Positions 51,629-60,450 of a DNA stretch of 64,000 nt are shown here, in pieces. The notes under the pieces are model-generated. The model saw only the letters and a list, made by a program, of their open reading frames with translations, was not told the origin of the DNA and made no database searches. A program made the translations under genes and the position numbers. Position 1 is the first letter of the stretch; every line of letters starts with the position of its first letter. The stretch is from an uncultured Lachnospiraceae bacterium (GTDB lineage: Bacteria; Bacillota; Clostridia; Lachnospirales; Lachnospiraceae). The stretch spans positions 29,772 to 93,771 of the forward strand of contig CAJTNC010000007.1 in assembly GCA_910577955.1 (NCBI GenBank). Direction: 5' to 3'.

Positions 51629-53017
51629 TTACTCTTCATAGTAACTGTCATCAAATCCAAGAATGCATGTACCTGCAAAGCTTATTACGATGGTGAGAAC
51701 CGCCGCTGCAATGGCAAAGTAAAAATTTCTCATCGTCCCGTCCGGGTTTAAGAAAATCGGCATAGTAAAGAAAGACGGTGCCCCAAAACTATACACTCTG
51801 ACTTTGAAAATCGCACAAAAAACAGCATTTACAATGCAGGCGATCCATGTAGCGATCAATGGTTTTTTCATCCGGACACAGATACCATAAAGTGTCGGCT
51901 CAGTCACGCCGGCTAAAAACGATGTCAGTGCACAGGAGAGGGAAAGCGTTCTTAAACCATTCTTTTTTGTTTTTACAAAACATGCCATCGCTACTCCGAA
52001 CTGTGAGAAGTTCATTGCAATAAAAGCCGGAAACAACATATTGTCATAGCCAACCGTCTCAAACAGCATCATAACAAGAGGAATTAGCGCCAGATGCATT
52101 CCTGTCAGCACAAGTAACGGCGCGAGACAGCCCACCACCAGTACAGTCGACCAGGGTGCCACATTATTGATCTGTATCAAAAGATTACACAGCAGATCGC
52201 CACAGTAACTGCCGACAGGTCCTGTAACACAAAACATGATCGGAATCATAAGAATAATATTCACAAACGGACGGAATACAAACTTGACTGCATCCGGAAT
52301 AATTTTTTCCACCAGTCTCTCCACATAGGAAAATACCCAGATTGTCAGTACAATAGGAATCAGTGTAGAACTGTAGTCCACCGCCTTTACAGGGATACCG
52401 AATAGCGTAATTGCCCCGTTTCCCTGCACCAGTCCCAAAAAAGCGGGCGAAAGCATAAGGCCTCCCAAAAACAGACTGATCATGATATTGCATCCAAACT
52501 TTTTAGCACTGCTGTATGCCAACAGGATTGGCAAAAGATACAAGGCGCCATTTCCCACCATCTGAATCAGCTGATATGTCGTGGACTCCGTGCTTAATCC
52601 AACATTTGCCAAAATGATCAACAGCGCGGATACGAGACCGCTACACATGATCAATGGGATTGCCGGGCCGATAATGGCTGACAGTACATTCAACAGTCTG
52701 GCTCCCGGATTCTGTTCATCTGTATGCTTTTGATCTTCCTTATCTGTGTTTTCCGTTCCTTTTCCGATGCTGAAACTGGACATGATCGCCCCATAAGCTT
52801 TCGGTACATCGTTTCCGATAATCACCTGAACGCCGCCGGCGCTCTCCACAACTCCCATCACTCCCGGGATACTCTTTACGGCTTCGAGGTCAGCCGCCGC
52901 CTTATCATTTACCTCAAAACGGAGCCTTGTCGCACAGTGGAAAAGTTTTGTAATATTTACCTCTCCACCCAATTTTGCAACGATCTCCTCTCCCATTTTC
53001 CCATAATCTTTTGCCAT
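51629..53017 (-). CDS. PTS beta-glucoside-type EIIBC component
   Basis: Sugar-phosphorylating importer. The 462-residue protein has an N-terminal EIIB domain (about 1-85) with phospho-Cys at 28 in FHCATRLRF, a short polar linker, and an EIIC domain (about 105-455) with about ten membrane segments and the GVTEPTLYG substrate motif. There is no EIIA domain, so a shared EIIA must serve it. Sits between the PRD regulator and the hydrolase genes. Confidence 0.94.
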   Translation of the reverse strand: MAKDYGKMGEEIVAKLGGEVNITKLFHCATRLRFEVNDKAAADLEAVKSIPGVMGVVESAGGVQVIIGNDVPKAYGAIMSSFSIGKGTENTDKEDQKHTDEQNPGARLLNVLSAIIGPAIPLIMCSGLVSALLIILANVGLSTESTTYQLIQMVGNGALYLLPILLAYSSAKKFGCNIMISLFLGGLMLSPAFLGLVQGNGAITLFGIPVKAVDYSSTLIPIVLTIWVFSYVERLVEKIIPDAVKFVFRPFVNIILMIPIMFCVTGPVGSYCGDLLCNLLIQINNVAPWSTVLVVGCLAPLLVLTGMHLALIPLVMMLFETVGYDNMLFPAFIAMNFSQFGVAMACFVKTKKNGLRTLSLSCALTSFLAGVTEPTLYGICVRMKKPLIATWIACIVNAVFCAIFKVRVYSFGAPSFFTMPIFLNPDGTMRNFYFAIAAAVLTIVISFAGTCILGFDDSYYEE

Positions 53018-53128
53018 ATTTTTGCTCCTTTACCGTTTCCGTAGAAAATCATTGATTCCTGTCTTCTTTGTTTCACCCCGGGATTATTTTGATACTTCTA
53101 CTATAAACAAGAACGCAAAAAAAATCCA

Positions 53129-53166
53129 TTTACAAAATTGCACGCAAAACCGCGCAATTTTGTAAA
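53129..53166 (-). promoter_or_regulatory. Perfect inverted repeat before the PTS operon (operator or terminator)
   Basis: TTTACAAAATTGC (53129-53141) pairs exactly with GCAATTTTGTAAA (53154-53166). On the minus strand a T-run of eight follows, so it could terminate the regulator transcript (stop at 53180), or be the terminator an antiterminator acts on, or be a DNA operator for the PRD regulator. Confidence 0.7.
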
Positions 53167-53179
53167 CGGATCCTGTCTG

Positions 53180-54976
53180 TCATATCAGATATTCCTTTTC
53201 CAAGCGGCACATATGATCTGGATTCAAAATCATCCTCACGCAGTCATAGAAACTTTTCATTTCCATCGACTTCGCGTAATAATCGCTGAACACCACCATA
53301 TGTACCGAAGTCCCCCGGTGCATAAAAGGGTGTTCTAAAAGATAGAGACGGATGCTGTTTTCTGTGCCGTCATAATGAATTTTGGGAAACAGTACCGCAT
53401 TTACATCCAGCACAAATTCATAACTGTTCTCAGGTGGTTCTTCCCCAATGATTTGCAGAAATTCTTTCATATCCTTCAAGTGTTCATGGCAGATATGCGG
53501 TCTATCCGCTCCGTATCGCCGCAGAAGAGCTTTAAAACAGCGCTCCCGTCCTTCCTTCGTTTTTACTTCCAGTTTTCTGGCAATATCACAGAGATTCTTT
53601 TCTGACAAGAAGGGCTTTATCAAAACTGCCCCAGTTAACTGCAGCACGACTGCTTCGTCTGTCGTTAACACAAGCCTGTCCTCAAAGTTCTCCGATTCTT
53701 TCGAATAACAATAATCCTGTACTATGGTAATCCCTTCCAGATGGTGCCCATACCTTTCCTGTATCTGTTCCTTTATATGGTAAAGGATACTCGGATTTCT
53801 GCCGCTGATGATCACGCATTCTGGCAGATAAAATCCTCTTTCCATCTTGCCTGCAAGATAAAGCGCAAGATTGGATATTTCCGGTTCCGGTATCTCCCTC
53901 GAAAAGCAACGGGTAATGCACTCCATAACCAGATGCACCGACATAGGATAACGTCTGTGTATCTCTCGCTTTAAAAAATTACTGTTCACATGCCCGCCCC
54001 TGCTGCGCTCGACCACTTTCAAAATATATAGAAGAAAACTCTGCCGCTCCTCCCTGTCAAAAATAGGCTCTAAGCCAAATATATCTTTCAACTCCCTCTG
54101 AAACCGGTCAAACTTCCGCTCATACTCCTGCATGGTACATTCTCGCCAGTCAGCCACACGTCTCGCCAGCGTGTTCAGTCCATTCAGCTTCTTTTGACAG
54201 TCTGCCATGTCATCCGGCGTAAACTCAACTCCAGCCAGCACAGAAATTCTCTCCGCAATCTCCAGCAGCATCGCAGAATATTTTTCCGGCTGCTCCATTT
54301 TTTCCAGTTCAAAACCTCTTTCCCCGCGCAACACCATAATAATCAGATGCCGCCGAAAAGAGCGCATCGCTTCGCCGGAAACAGGATAATCATGATTCAA
54401 AAAAATTTCCGGCAGCTCTTCCTTAAATACCATATCAAGCTGTTCGTATCTCTCTTTCAGCTGCGGCGCATAGAACTGTGCCATATCTTTGTCAAAGCAC
54501 TTTACTAGCACATTTCTCTTTTCTGATTCCGGTATGGAGATGATCAGACCGCGTTTTCGAGATACCGTCACATATTTCTTCAATATATTTACATTCTCAA
54601 ACTCCTTAAATACAGCCGATTTTGACACATAGATCCGTTCCGCCAGTTTTTCCATGCTCATATAGTCCCGTTCAAACAAAAGAACACACAAAATAGTATT
54701 AGAACGGTTCATGGGCATGATTCTTGTATGCTTATTCTCCATCAGGCCGGATATTTCCTCCAGCGCTTTCTCGGAAAATCCCCGCGCAATATAACCTGCT
54801 CTGGCATGATCTACAGACTGCCGTCCGGGCTCCAGATACAGATTGATCACGGCAATCTCCTTCTGGACTGTTCGCAGGGAAATTCCCATCTGTTTTGCCA
54901 GCTGCCTCCCCGTGATCCCTTCCGGATAAGAAATAATATATGAAAGAATAGACAACTGCCGATCAGTCAATTCCAT
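53180..54976 (-). CDS. PRD-containing transcriptional regulator (LicR/MtlR-like)
   Basis: Sugar-responsive regulator of the PTS operon. The 598-residue product has an N-terminal HTH (LTDRQLSILSYI...ITGRQLAKQMGISLRTVQKEI, about 1-45), a second HTH (about 105-135), two PRD domains (about 185-395) with candidate phospho-His residues, and an EIIB-like domain (about 400-490). No clear EIIA domain, though about 100 residues remain. HTHs make it a DNA-binding activator, not an RNA-binding BglG protein. AAGGAAAAG precedes the start at 54976. Confidence 0.88.
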   Translation of the reverse strand: MELTDRQLSILSYIISYPEGITGRQLAKQMGISLRTVQKEIAVINLYLEPGRQSVDHARAGYIARGFSEKALEEISGLMENKHTRIMPMNRSNTILCVLLFERDYMSMEKLAERIYVSKSAVFKEFENVNILKKYVTVSRKRGLIISIPESEKRNVLVKCFDKDMAQFYAPQLKERYEQLDMVFKEELPEIFLNHDYPVSGEAMRSFRRHLIIMVLRGERGFELEKMEQPEKYSAMLLEIAERISVLAGVEFTPDDMADCQKKLNGLNTLARRVADWRECTMQEYERKFDRFQRELKDIFGLEPIFDREERQSFLLYILKVVERSRGGHVNSNFLKREIHRRYPMSVHLVMECITRCFSREIPEPEISNLALYLAGKMERGFYLPECVIISGRNPSILYHIKEQIQERYGHHLEGITIVQDYCYSKESENFEDRLVLTTDEAVVLQLTGAVLIKPFLSEKNLCDIARKLEVKTKEGRERCFKALLRRYGADRPHICHEHLKDMKEFLQIIGEEPPENSYEFVLDVNAVLFPKIHYDGTENSIRLYLLEHPFMHRGTSVHMVVFSDYYAKSMEMKSFYDCVRMILNPDHMCRLEKEYLI

Positions 54977-55011
54977 AATTCTTTTCCTTCGCAATCTGTA
55001 CCCAGTTTCTT

Positions 55012-56334
55012 CTACCGCTCCATCTTCCAGAATGCCGCGCTGTAGGGTGGCAGTTCGCTCCCGCCGCCGAAATCATGCATCTGTCCCGTCAGCAGATCCT
55101 CCGCCTGCCCGCAGCCCGCGTCAAAGTGAGCCGTATAAGGCTCCCCGTCCGCGTTGATCGCCACAAGCACCCGCTCACCATCCGACTTTCTCTCAAAAAT
55201 ACACTGTTTATTTGTCAACACTACCGATCTGAAAGCCCCGTAATTTAAAGCTTCCGAATTCTTTTTCGCCTCCGTCATCTTCCTGATCTGATCCGTCAGA
55301 TCATTCCATTCCGGTTTTTCAAAGCAGGCCCGCAGAGCCGGATCACCCTCGCTCTTATTTGCCTTCGCCCCCCACTCGCTGCCGTAATAGACACAGGGAA
55401 TGCCCGGCATCCCGAACATCAGCGCATAGATCAGAGGAAGATGCTTTTCGTTTGTCAAAATGCTGGCCACTCTGGTCACATCGTGGTTATCCACAAAGGA
55501 GAGCATATGTTTTCCTTTATACAACGTCCAGTTCTCCGGCCCGAACTGCCGCAGCAGAGAATGATTGATCTCAAACATGTTCATGCTGTTGAAACTGGAG
55601 TGAAGTCCCTTATAGCACTCGTAGTTTGTGGCCGAGTGTAGCATGCCGTCGTTTACCATCTGGTTATAGTCCCCGTGCAGCATTTCTCCCAACAGATAGA
55701 AATCCTGTTTCTTACTGTCGCAAAACTGCCTAAGCCGTCTCACAAAATTGTGGTCGAGGCAATAAGCCACATCCAGACGCAGTCCGTCGATATCAAAAGC
55801 GTCGATCCAGTAATTCACCGCGTCAAAAATATGATTTATCACTTCCTCATTCTGCAAATTCAATTTCACCAGATCATAGTTGCCTTCCCAGCCCTCATAC
55901 CAGAGTCCGTCATTATAGTTCGAGTTCCCCCCGAGATTGATATGGAACCAGTGCAGATAAGGGGAATGTTCCCTATTTTTAAGCACGTCCTGAAACGCCC
56001 AGAAGCCTCTTCCCACATGATTGAATACACCGTCCAACACCACTTTGATACCGGCATCATGAAGTTTCCCGCAGACTTCCTTAAAATCCTCGTTGGTGCC
56101 GAGGCGCTTATCGATCAGCTTGTAGTCTCTGGTGTTGTAGCCGTGGGTATCCGATTCAAAGACCGGCGAAAAGTAAATCGCGTTCACACCCAGTTTTTCC
56201 ATATGCGGAATCCATTCCTCCACCTTTTTGATCCTGTCCGTCAAAACGCCGTCGTTCTCAAAAGGAGCCCCGGCAAAGCCCAGCGGGTAAATCTGATAAA
56301 ATACACTTTCGTAATACCATTTTCTATTTTCCAT
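55012..56334 (-). CDS. GH13 alpha-amylase family protein
   Basis: Cytoplasmic alpha-glucan hydrolase, cyclomaltodextrinase/neopullulanase-like. The 440-residue product has the four GH13 motifs: VVLDGVFNHVG, GLRLDVAYC (nucleophile Asp), LLGEML (acid Glu) and FVDNHDVTR. It is short because the N-terminal extra domain of many neopullulanases is absent. Start at 56334 follows AAGAGGA. The gap to the PRD gene is 35 bases, so joint transcription is possible. Confidence 0.92.
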   Translation of the reverse strand: MENRKWYYESVFYQIYPLGFAGAPFENDGVLTDRIKKVEEWIPHMEKLGVNAIYFSPVFESDTHGYNTRDYKLIDKRLGTNEDFKEVCGKLHDAGIKVVLDGVFNHVGRGFWAFQDVLKNREHSPYLHWFHINLGGNSNYNDGLWYEGWEGNYDLVKLNLQNEEVINHIFDAVNYWIDAFDIDGLRLDVAYCLDHNFVRRLRQFCDSKKQDFYLLGEMLHGDYNQMVNDGMLHSATNYECYKGLHSSFNSMNMFEINHSLLRQFGPENWTLYKGKHMLSFVDNHDVTRVASILTNEKHLPLIYALMFGMPGIPCVYYGSEWGAKANKSEGDPALRACFEKPEWNDLTDQIRKMTEAKKNSEALNYGAFRSVVLTNKQCIFERKSDGERVLVAINADGEPYTAHFDAGCGQAEDLLTGQMHDFGGGSELPPYSAAFWKMER

Positions 56335-56960
56335 AACAGTCCTCTTTTCCATCAATTTTGCTTTTCTACACATTGTATCACATTTTTTGTTTTTTCTCCA
56401 TGTTATCTTTTCCATAATTTATAATTTCGCAATGACTTGTTTTACACAATAAAAAACAGGTGTTTTTTATTCCTGCAAACAATTCGGCTCTCTTCTTCCT
56501 TCTTGTGTTTACATAATTCTGATTATGACAATATTGACCAATTCGGTTTCTATTTTTCCTGTTTTTTAAAGTAATCCACATTTTTCAGTCCCATTTTATG
56601 GATATCGTGTCATTTTCGACGCAAAATGCCGGCTTTTCCACATATTTATCCACATATACACATCTGTCATTTTACATATTTAAAAAAATCATCCATGTCT
56701 TTTTCAAAAAAGCAAGCACTTTTTGCCAATCAATATCACGACTTTTCTTTTTTGCACACTGAATCGTCACACAAATCCATGACAATTTCCCAAGTTTTTT
56801 TCAAGTATCTCTGGTGCATTTTTGCCGGATATGCTACAATATGTTGTGGTCCGGAATTATTGACCACTTGAGTATCACCATTTTGTTTTATAGTATTTTG
56901 TTTATTTTATTTATTGTTTATACGCCATCATATTTTGAGGCGAAGAAAGGATGATCACAT
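56335..56960. other. AT-rich intergenic region with DnaA-box-like sites
   Basis: This 626-base stretch between divergent GH13 and nfo genes has no ORF I can support. It contains a perfect DnaA box TTATCCACA (56646-56654), TTTTCCACA (56635-56643) fitting TTWTNCACA, and TAATCCACA (56572-56580), all in the same direction. A short inverted repeat GTGGTC/GACCAC lies near 56850-56870. No dnaA, dnaN or rpmH nearby. Confidence 0.55.
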
Positions 56961-57815
56961 ATGTTTTTAATCGGCTCCCATGTGGGAATGAGCGGCAAAG
57001 ATATGTTTTTGGGTTCCGTAAAGGAAGCCCTCTCTTACGGCGCCAATACCTTTATGGTTTACACCGGCGCCCCACAGAACACCAGAAGAAAAGAGCTTGA
57101 GGATTTAAAAATCCCGGAAGCCAAAGCCTTGATGGCAGAGCACGGTATCGATCAGTTTATCGTGCATGCACCCTATATCATCAACCTCGGCAACGCTGTC
57201 AATCCTTCCACCTACGAGCTGGCAGTATCCTTTTTAGATAAGGAGATCTCGCGGAGCGCAGGTATGGGCAGTCAGGTGTTGGTGCTGCATCCCGGATCCC
57301 ATGTCGGAGAGGGCGCCAAGACCGGCATCAAAAAGATCGTGGAAGGATTAAACCAGATCCTGCGGGCGGACACCCCTGTTTATATTGCGCTGGAGACTAT
57401 GGCCGGAAAAGGCTCGGAAATCGGAAGCAGATTTGAAGAACTGGCGGAGATCTACGAAAAGACCGTCCACTCGGAAAAATTGAGAGTATGCATAGATACC
57501 TGCCATATGCACGATGCAGGGTATGATGTCATTCACGACTTCGACGGTATTTTAACCTCCTTTGACAAGCTTCTGGGCATTTCCCAGATCGCCGCGGTGC
57601 ACCTCAACGACAGCAAGAACCCACAGGGCGCGCACAAAGACAGGCACGCCAATCTGGGGGACGGATATATCGGCTTTGAAGCGCTGTACAATGTGGCGCA
57701 TCATCCTGCTTTGGAGGCAGTTCCCAAAATTTTGGAGACTCCTTATATTCCTTCACCGGAAAATCCGGAGAAAAAGGTCGCTCCCTATAAGGAGGAGATT
57801 GCAAAGCTGTCATAA
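56961..57815 (+). CDS. nfo: Deoxyribonuclease IV (AP endonuclease)
   Basis: Base-excision repair enzyme cutting at abasic sites. The 284-residue product has GSHVGMSGKDMF, VHAPYIINLGN, LVLHPGSHVG, IALETMAGKGSE, CIDTCHMHDAGYD and HLNDSKNPQGAHKDRHANLGDGYIG: all metal-binding signatures of the Nfo family. AAAGGATG precedes the ATG. Its last 6 bases overlap the convergent helicase gene. Confidence 0.97.
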   Translation: MFLIGSHVGMSGKDMFLGSVKEALSYGANTFMVYTGAPQNTRRKELEDLKIPEAKALMAEHGIDQFIVHAPYIINLGNAVNPSTYELAVSFLDKEISRSAGMGSQVLVLHPGSHVGEGAKTGIKKIVEGLNQILRADTPVYIALETMAGKGSEIGSRFEELAEIYEKTVHSEKLRVCIDTCHMHDAGYDVIHDFDGILTSFDKLLGISQIAAVHLNDSKNPQGAHKDRHANLGDGYIGFEALYNVAHHPALEAVPKILETPYIPSPENPEKKVAPYKEEIAKLS

Positions 57816-60272
57816 CTCCCACTTTTTCCAAAATTCTCCTACATGGAAAGCCGCATGACTGCAGGTGGTCACCTGATAGTTCTCCCACTCTCTGGGGAAC
57901 ATACGCTGATAGGAGCGCTGTAAAAACCGTTCGTCCAAAAGTGCCACGATGCCGATGTCGTCCACAGTACGGATCACGCGCCCTGCCGCCTGCAGCACCT
58001 TGTTCATGCCGGGATACTGGTAGGCATAGTCAAAACCGTTTCCCGAACATTCCTCAAAATATTGTCTGATGATCTCACGCTCGCTGCAGACTTGGGGCAG
58101 GCCTGTCCCCACGATGACCGCTCCGATCAATCTGTCATTTCTCAGGTCGATCCCCTCGCTGAAAATACCGCCCAGCACACAGAATCCCAGAAGGGAGCGC
58201 CCGCCCTCGGTCGTCAGGGAAAACTGCTTCAAAAACTCCTCCCGCTCCTTTTCCCCCATGTACTCTTCCTGTACAATGCAGGTTTCGCTCTCCTCATCAT
58301 AAAAAGTTTCCTGATATCTTTCATAAACCTGCTTTAAAAAGGCGTGAGAAGGGAAAAAGATCAGATAATTTCCCTTTTTGGCCGCTGTGATCTCCTTGAT
58401 ATAGGAAGCCGCCCGATAATATTCTCCGGGCCCTCTTCTTGTATATTTGCTGGTGATATCGGAACCGATAAACATCCCCCTTTTCTCAGGAGAAAAGACG
58501 GAGGACGCGTACACTTCATAATCTTCTTCTCCGCCCCCCAAAAGTCCCTTGTAATACTGGATAGGAAGCAGGGTTGCCGAAAACAGGATGCTGCTTCTGC
58601 CCCGCATCATACACTCCTCCAGATTACCGGACGGGTCAACGCAAAACAGTTTCAGCATAAAACTGCCGTCTTTTTGCATCTCACTATATATGACATATTT
58701 GTCATTCAGTTTATCATAAATCAAAAGAAAGTGCGATATTTCAAAATAAAACTCTAACACAGCCTTTCTGACGGGACTGTCATCATGTTCTTCCAAAAAT
58801 TTTTCCATTTGGGATGCCAGCTTATTTAACGCCAAGATAAAAGATTCTATACTGTCCATGATGAGACAGCTCCCGCACTCTTTCTTATAGAGCAAAAGCT
58901 GCCTGTTGCAGCGTTCAAGCAGGGACGCCATCTTTTTATCGTAGGTCTTTACCGCCTTCTTGCATTCCAGAAAATCCTCCTTCACCAGCACGGCGCTGTA
59001 CATCTCCCGCCCTCTGTCCACCAGATTGTGCGCCTCATCCACCAGAAAAATGTAGTCCCGTCGTACCCCCTCTGCAAAGAATCGTCTCAAATACACGTGA
59101 GGATCAAAAACGTAATTGTAATCGCATATCACCCCGTCCGCAAACAGACTGATGTCCAAACACATCTCAAAGGGACAGACCTGATGCTTTTTCGCATAGG
59201 TCTCAACCAGTTCTCTGGCAAAGCTGACTTCATGGGTCAACATATCGTAAACTGCGTCGTTTACCCTGTCATAGTGTCCTTTTGCATAGGGGCAGGCCAC
59301 CGGATTGCACTCAGTTTCCTCCAGAAAACATATTTTGTCCCGTGCGGTCAATATCACCGTCTTAAACAACAGGCCGTTGTCCCGCAATATAGAAAACGCC
59401 TCCTCCGCCACAGTGCGGGTGATCGTCTTCGCCGTCAGATAAAATATTTTTTCCGCCATCTGCTCCCCTACCGCTTTCACGGAAGGGTACACACTGGACA
59501 AAGTTTTCCCGGCCCCGGTCGGCGCTTCGATAAACAGCTTCTTTTTATGGTAAAGCGTCCGGTAGACATAGGTGATCAGTTCCTTTTGTCCCTCCCTGTA
59601 AGCAAACGGGAAAGCAAGTTCCCTGATAGACCGCTGTCTCTGCTCCTTCCACTCAACCTCATAATCCGCCCACTTTCTGTAGGATCTCATCAGATCCTCA
59701 AACCACTCCTCCAGTTCTTCGATCCTGTAGTCGCGAAAGAAATACTGCAGTTCTTCCGTCTCCAGATGGCAGTAGGTCATGCGCACCCTGATAAAGGGCA
59801 GGTTATTGTGCTTCGCATAAATATAGGCGTAACACTTTGCCTGAGCCAAATGCACAAGATCCGGCTCTTTCATCTTACCGACATCCTTGTAAGTTCCCTT
59901 GATCTCATCTATGACAACTGTGTCACCTAAAATGTCAGGATACTGATTCTGCGGGATTTCTTCAGGCAGCAGCGCCGCCTGCTCTTTCCTCTCAAAGCGC
60001 GGCGGCACCGTCTGCAGGATCCGCTTTGCCAGCTGTCCGTCAATGATACCGTCCGCCCTGCCCTCCACGATGATATCATAGCGCGGTGTAGCATATACAT
60101 ATTTAAGCGATACTTCGGCATGGTAATCCGCCCCCATGCGCTTTTGCAGCATGCGGTGGATCCTGCTTCCCTCCAGCATCGCACCTTCGGGCGATGCCGC
60201 TTTTCTGTTGTCAATATCGCCGTTTCGCAGAATAAACTCCACGAGACCGCGGACGGATATCATGACTTCCAT
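57810..60272 (-). CDS. PD-(D/E)XK nuclease fused to DinG/XPD-like Fe-S helicase
   Basis: Probable repair protein of 820 residues. N-terminal nuclease (about 1-200): His 39, Asp 74 in GRADGIID, and the D/ExK pair 123-125 in VIDEIKGT, with Gln in HLAQAKCY as in RecB/Cas4-type nucleases. C-terminal helicase: Walker A GAGKT (253-257), Cys 315, 322, 327, 366, 371 consistent with a 4Fe-4S cluster, DEAH at 412-415, and late helicase motifs SEREIIRQYF and QAAGRVIRT. Start at 60272 follows AGGAGT. Convergent with nfo. Confidence 0.88.
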   Translation of the reverse strand: MEVMISVRGLVEFILRNGDIDNRKAASPEGAMLEGSRIHRMLQKRMGADYHAEVSLKYVYATPRYDIIVEGRADGIIDGQLAKRILQTVPPRFERKEQAALLPEEIPQNQYPDILGDTVVIDEIKGTYKDVGKMKEPDLVHLAQAKCYAYIYAKHNNLPFIRVRMTYCHLETEELQYFFRDYRIEELEEWFEDLMRSYRKWADYEVEWKEQRQRSIRELAFPFAYREGQKELITYVYRTLYHKKKLFIEAPTGAGKTLSSVYPSVKAVGEQMAEKIFYLTAKTITRTVAEEAFSILRDNGLLFKTVILTARDKICFLEETECNPVACPYAKGHYDRVNDAVYDMLTHEVSFARELVETYAKKHQVCPFEMCLDISLFADGVICDYNYVFDPHVYLRRFFAEGVRRDYIFLVDEAHNLVDRGREMYSAVLVKEDFLECKKAVKTYDKKMASLLERCNRQLLLYKKECGSCLIMDSIESFILALNKLASQMEKFLEEHDDSPVRKAVLEFYFEISHFLLIYDKLNDKYVIYSEMQKDGSFMLKLFCVDPSGNLEECMMRGRSSILFSATLLPIQYYKGLLGGGEEDYEVYASSVFSPEKRGMFIGSDITSKYTRRGPGEYYRAASYIKEITAAKKGNYLIFFPSHAFLKQVYERYQETFYDEESETCIVQEEYMGEKEREEFLKQFSLTTEGGRSLLGFCVLGGIFSEGIDLRNDRLIGAVIVGTGLPQVCSEREIIRQYFEECSGNGFDYAYQYPGMNKVLQAAGRVIRTVDDIGIVALLDERFLQRSYQRMFPREWENYQVTTCSHAAFHVGEFWKKWEL

Positions 60273-60352
60273 AGGGTTCTTACTCCTGCTCTTGATACTA
60301 TAGGATTATATCACACAGAAAAATCCTACACAATAAACTACCGCGCTCCATA

Positions 60353-60397
60353 CAAAAAAAACTGTCGGATACTTACTCGTTATATCCGACAGTTTTT
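60353..60397. terminator. Bidirectional terminator after lysS
   Basis: ACTGTCGGATA (60361-60371) pairs with TATCCGACAGT (60383-60393); on the minus strand it is followed by eight T, on the plus strand by six. Confidence 0.85.
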
Positions 60398-60450
60398 TGA
60401 TGTCATATGATTATTATACAAGTGTCGTCTGCCAGTAACACAAACAACCC

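Noticed and set aside
53180..54976. BglG-type RNA-binding antiterminator
   Set aside because: The N-terminus is a helix-turn-helix pair rather than the CAT RNA-binding domain.
55675..56424. Open frame of 249 codons on the plus strand opposite the GH13 gene
   Set aside because: Shadow of the GH13 motifs; no supporting start site.
56335..56960. Replication origin
   Set aside because: DnaA-like boxes are few and no dnaA, dnaN, rpmH or other origin-linked gene is near.
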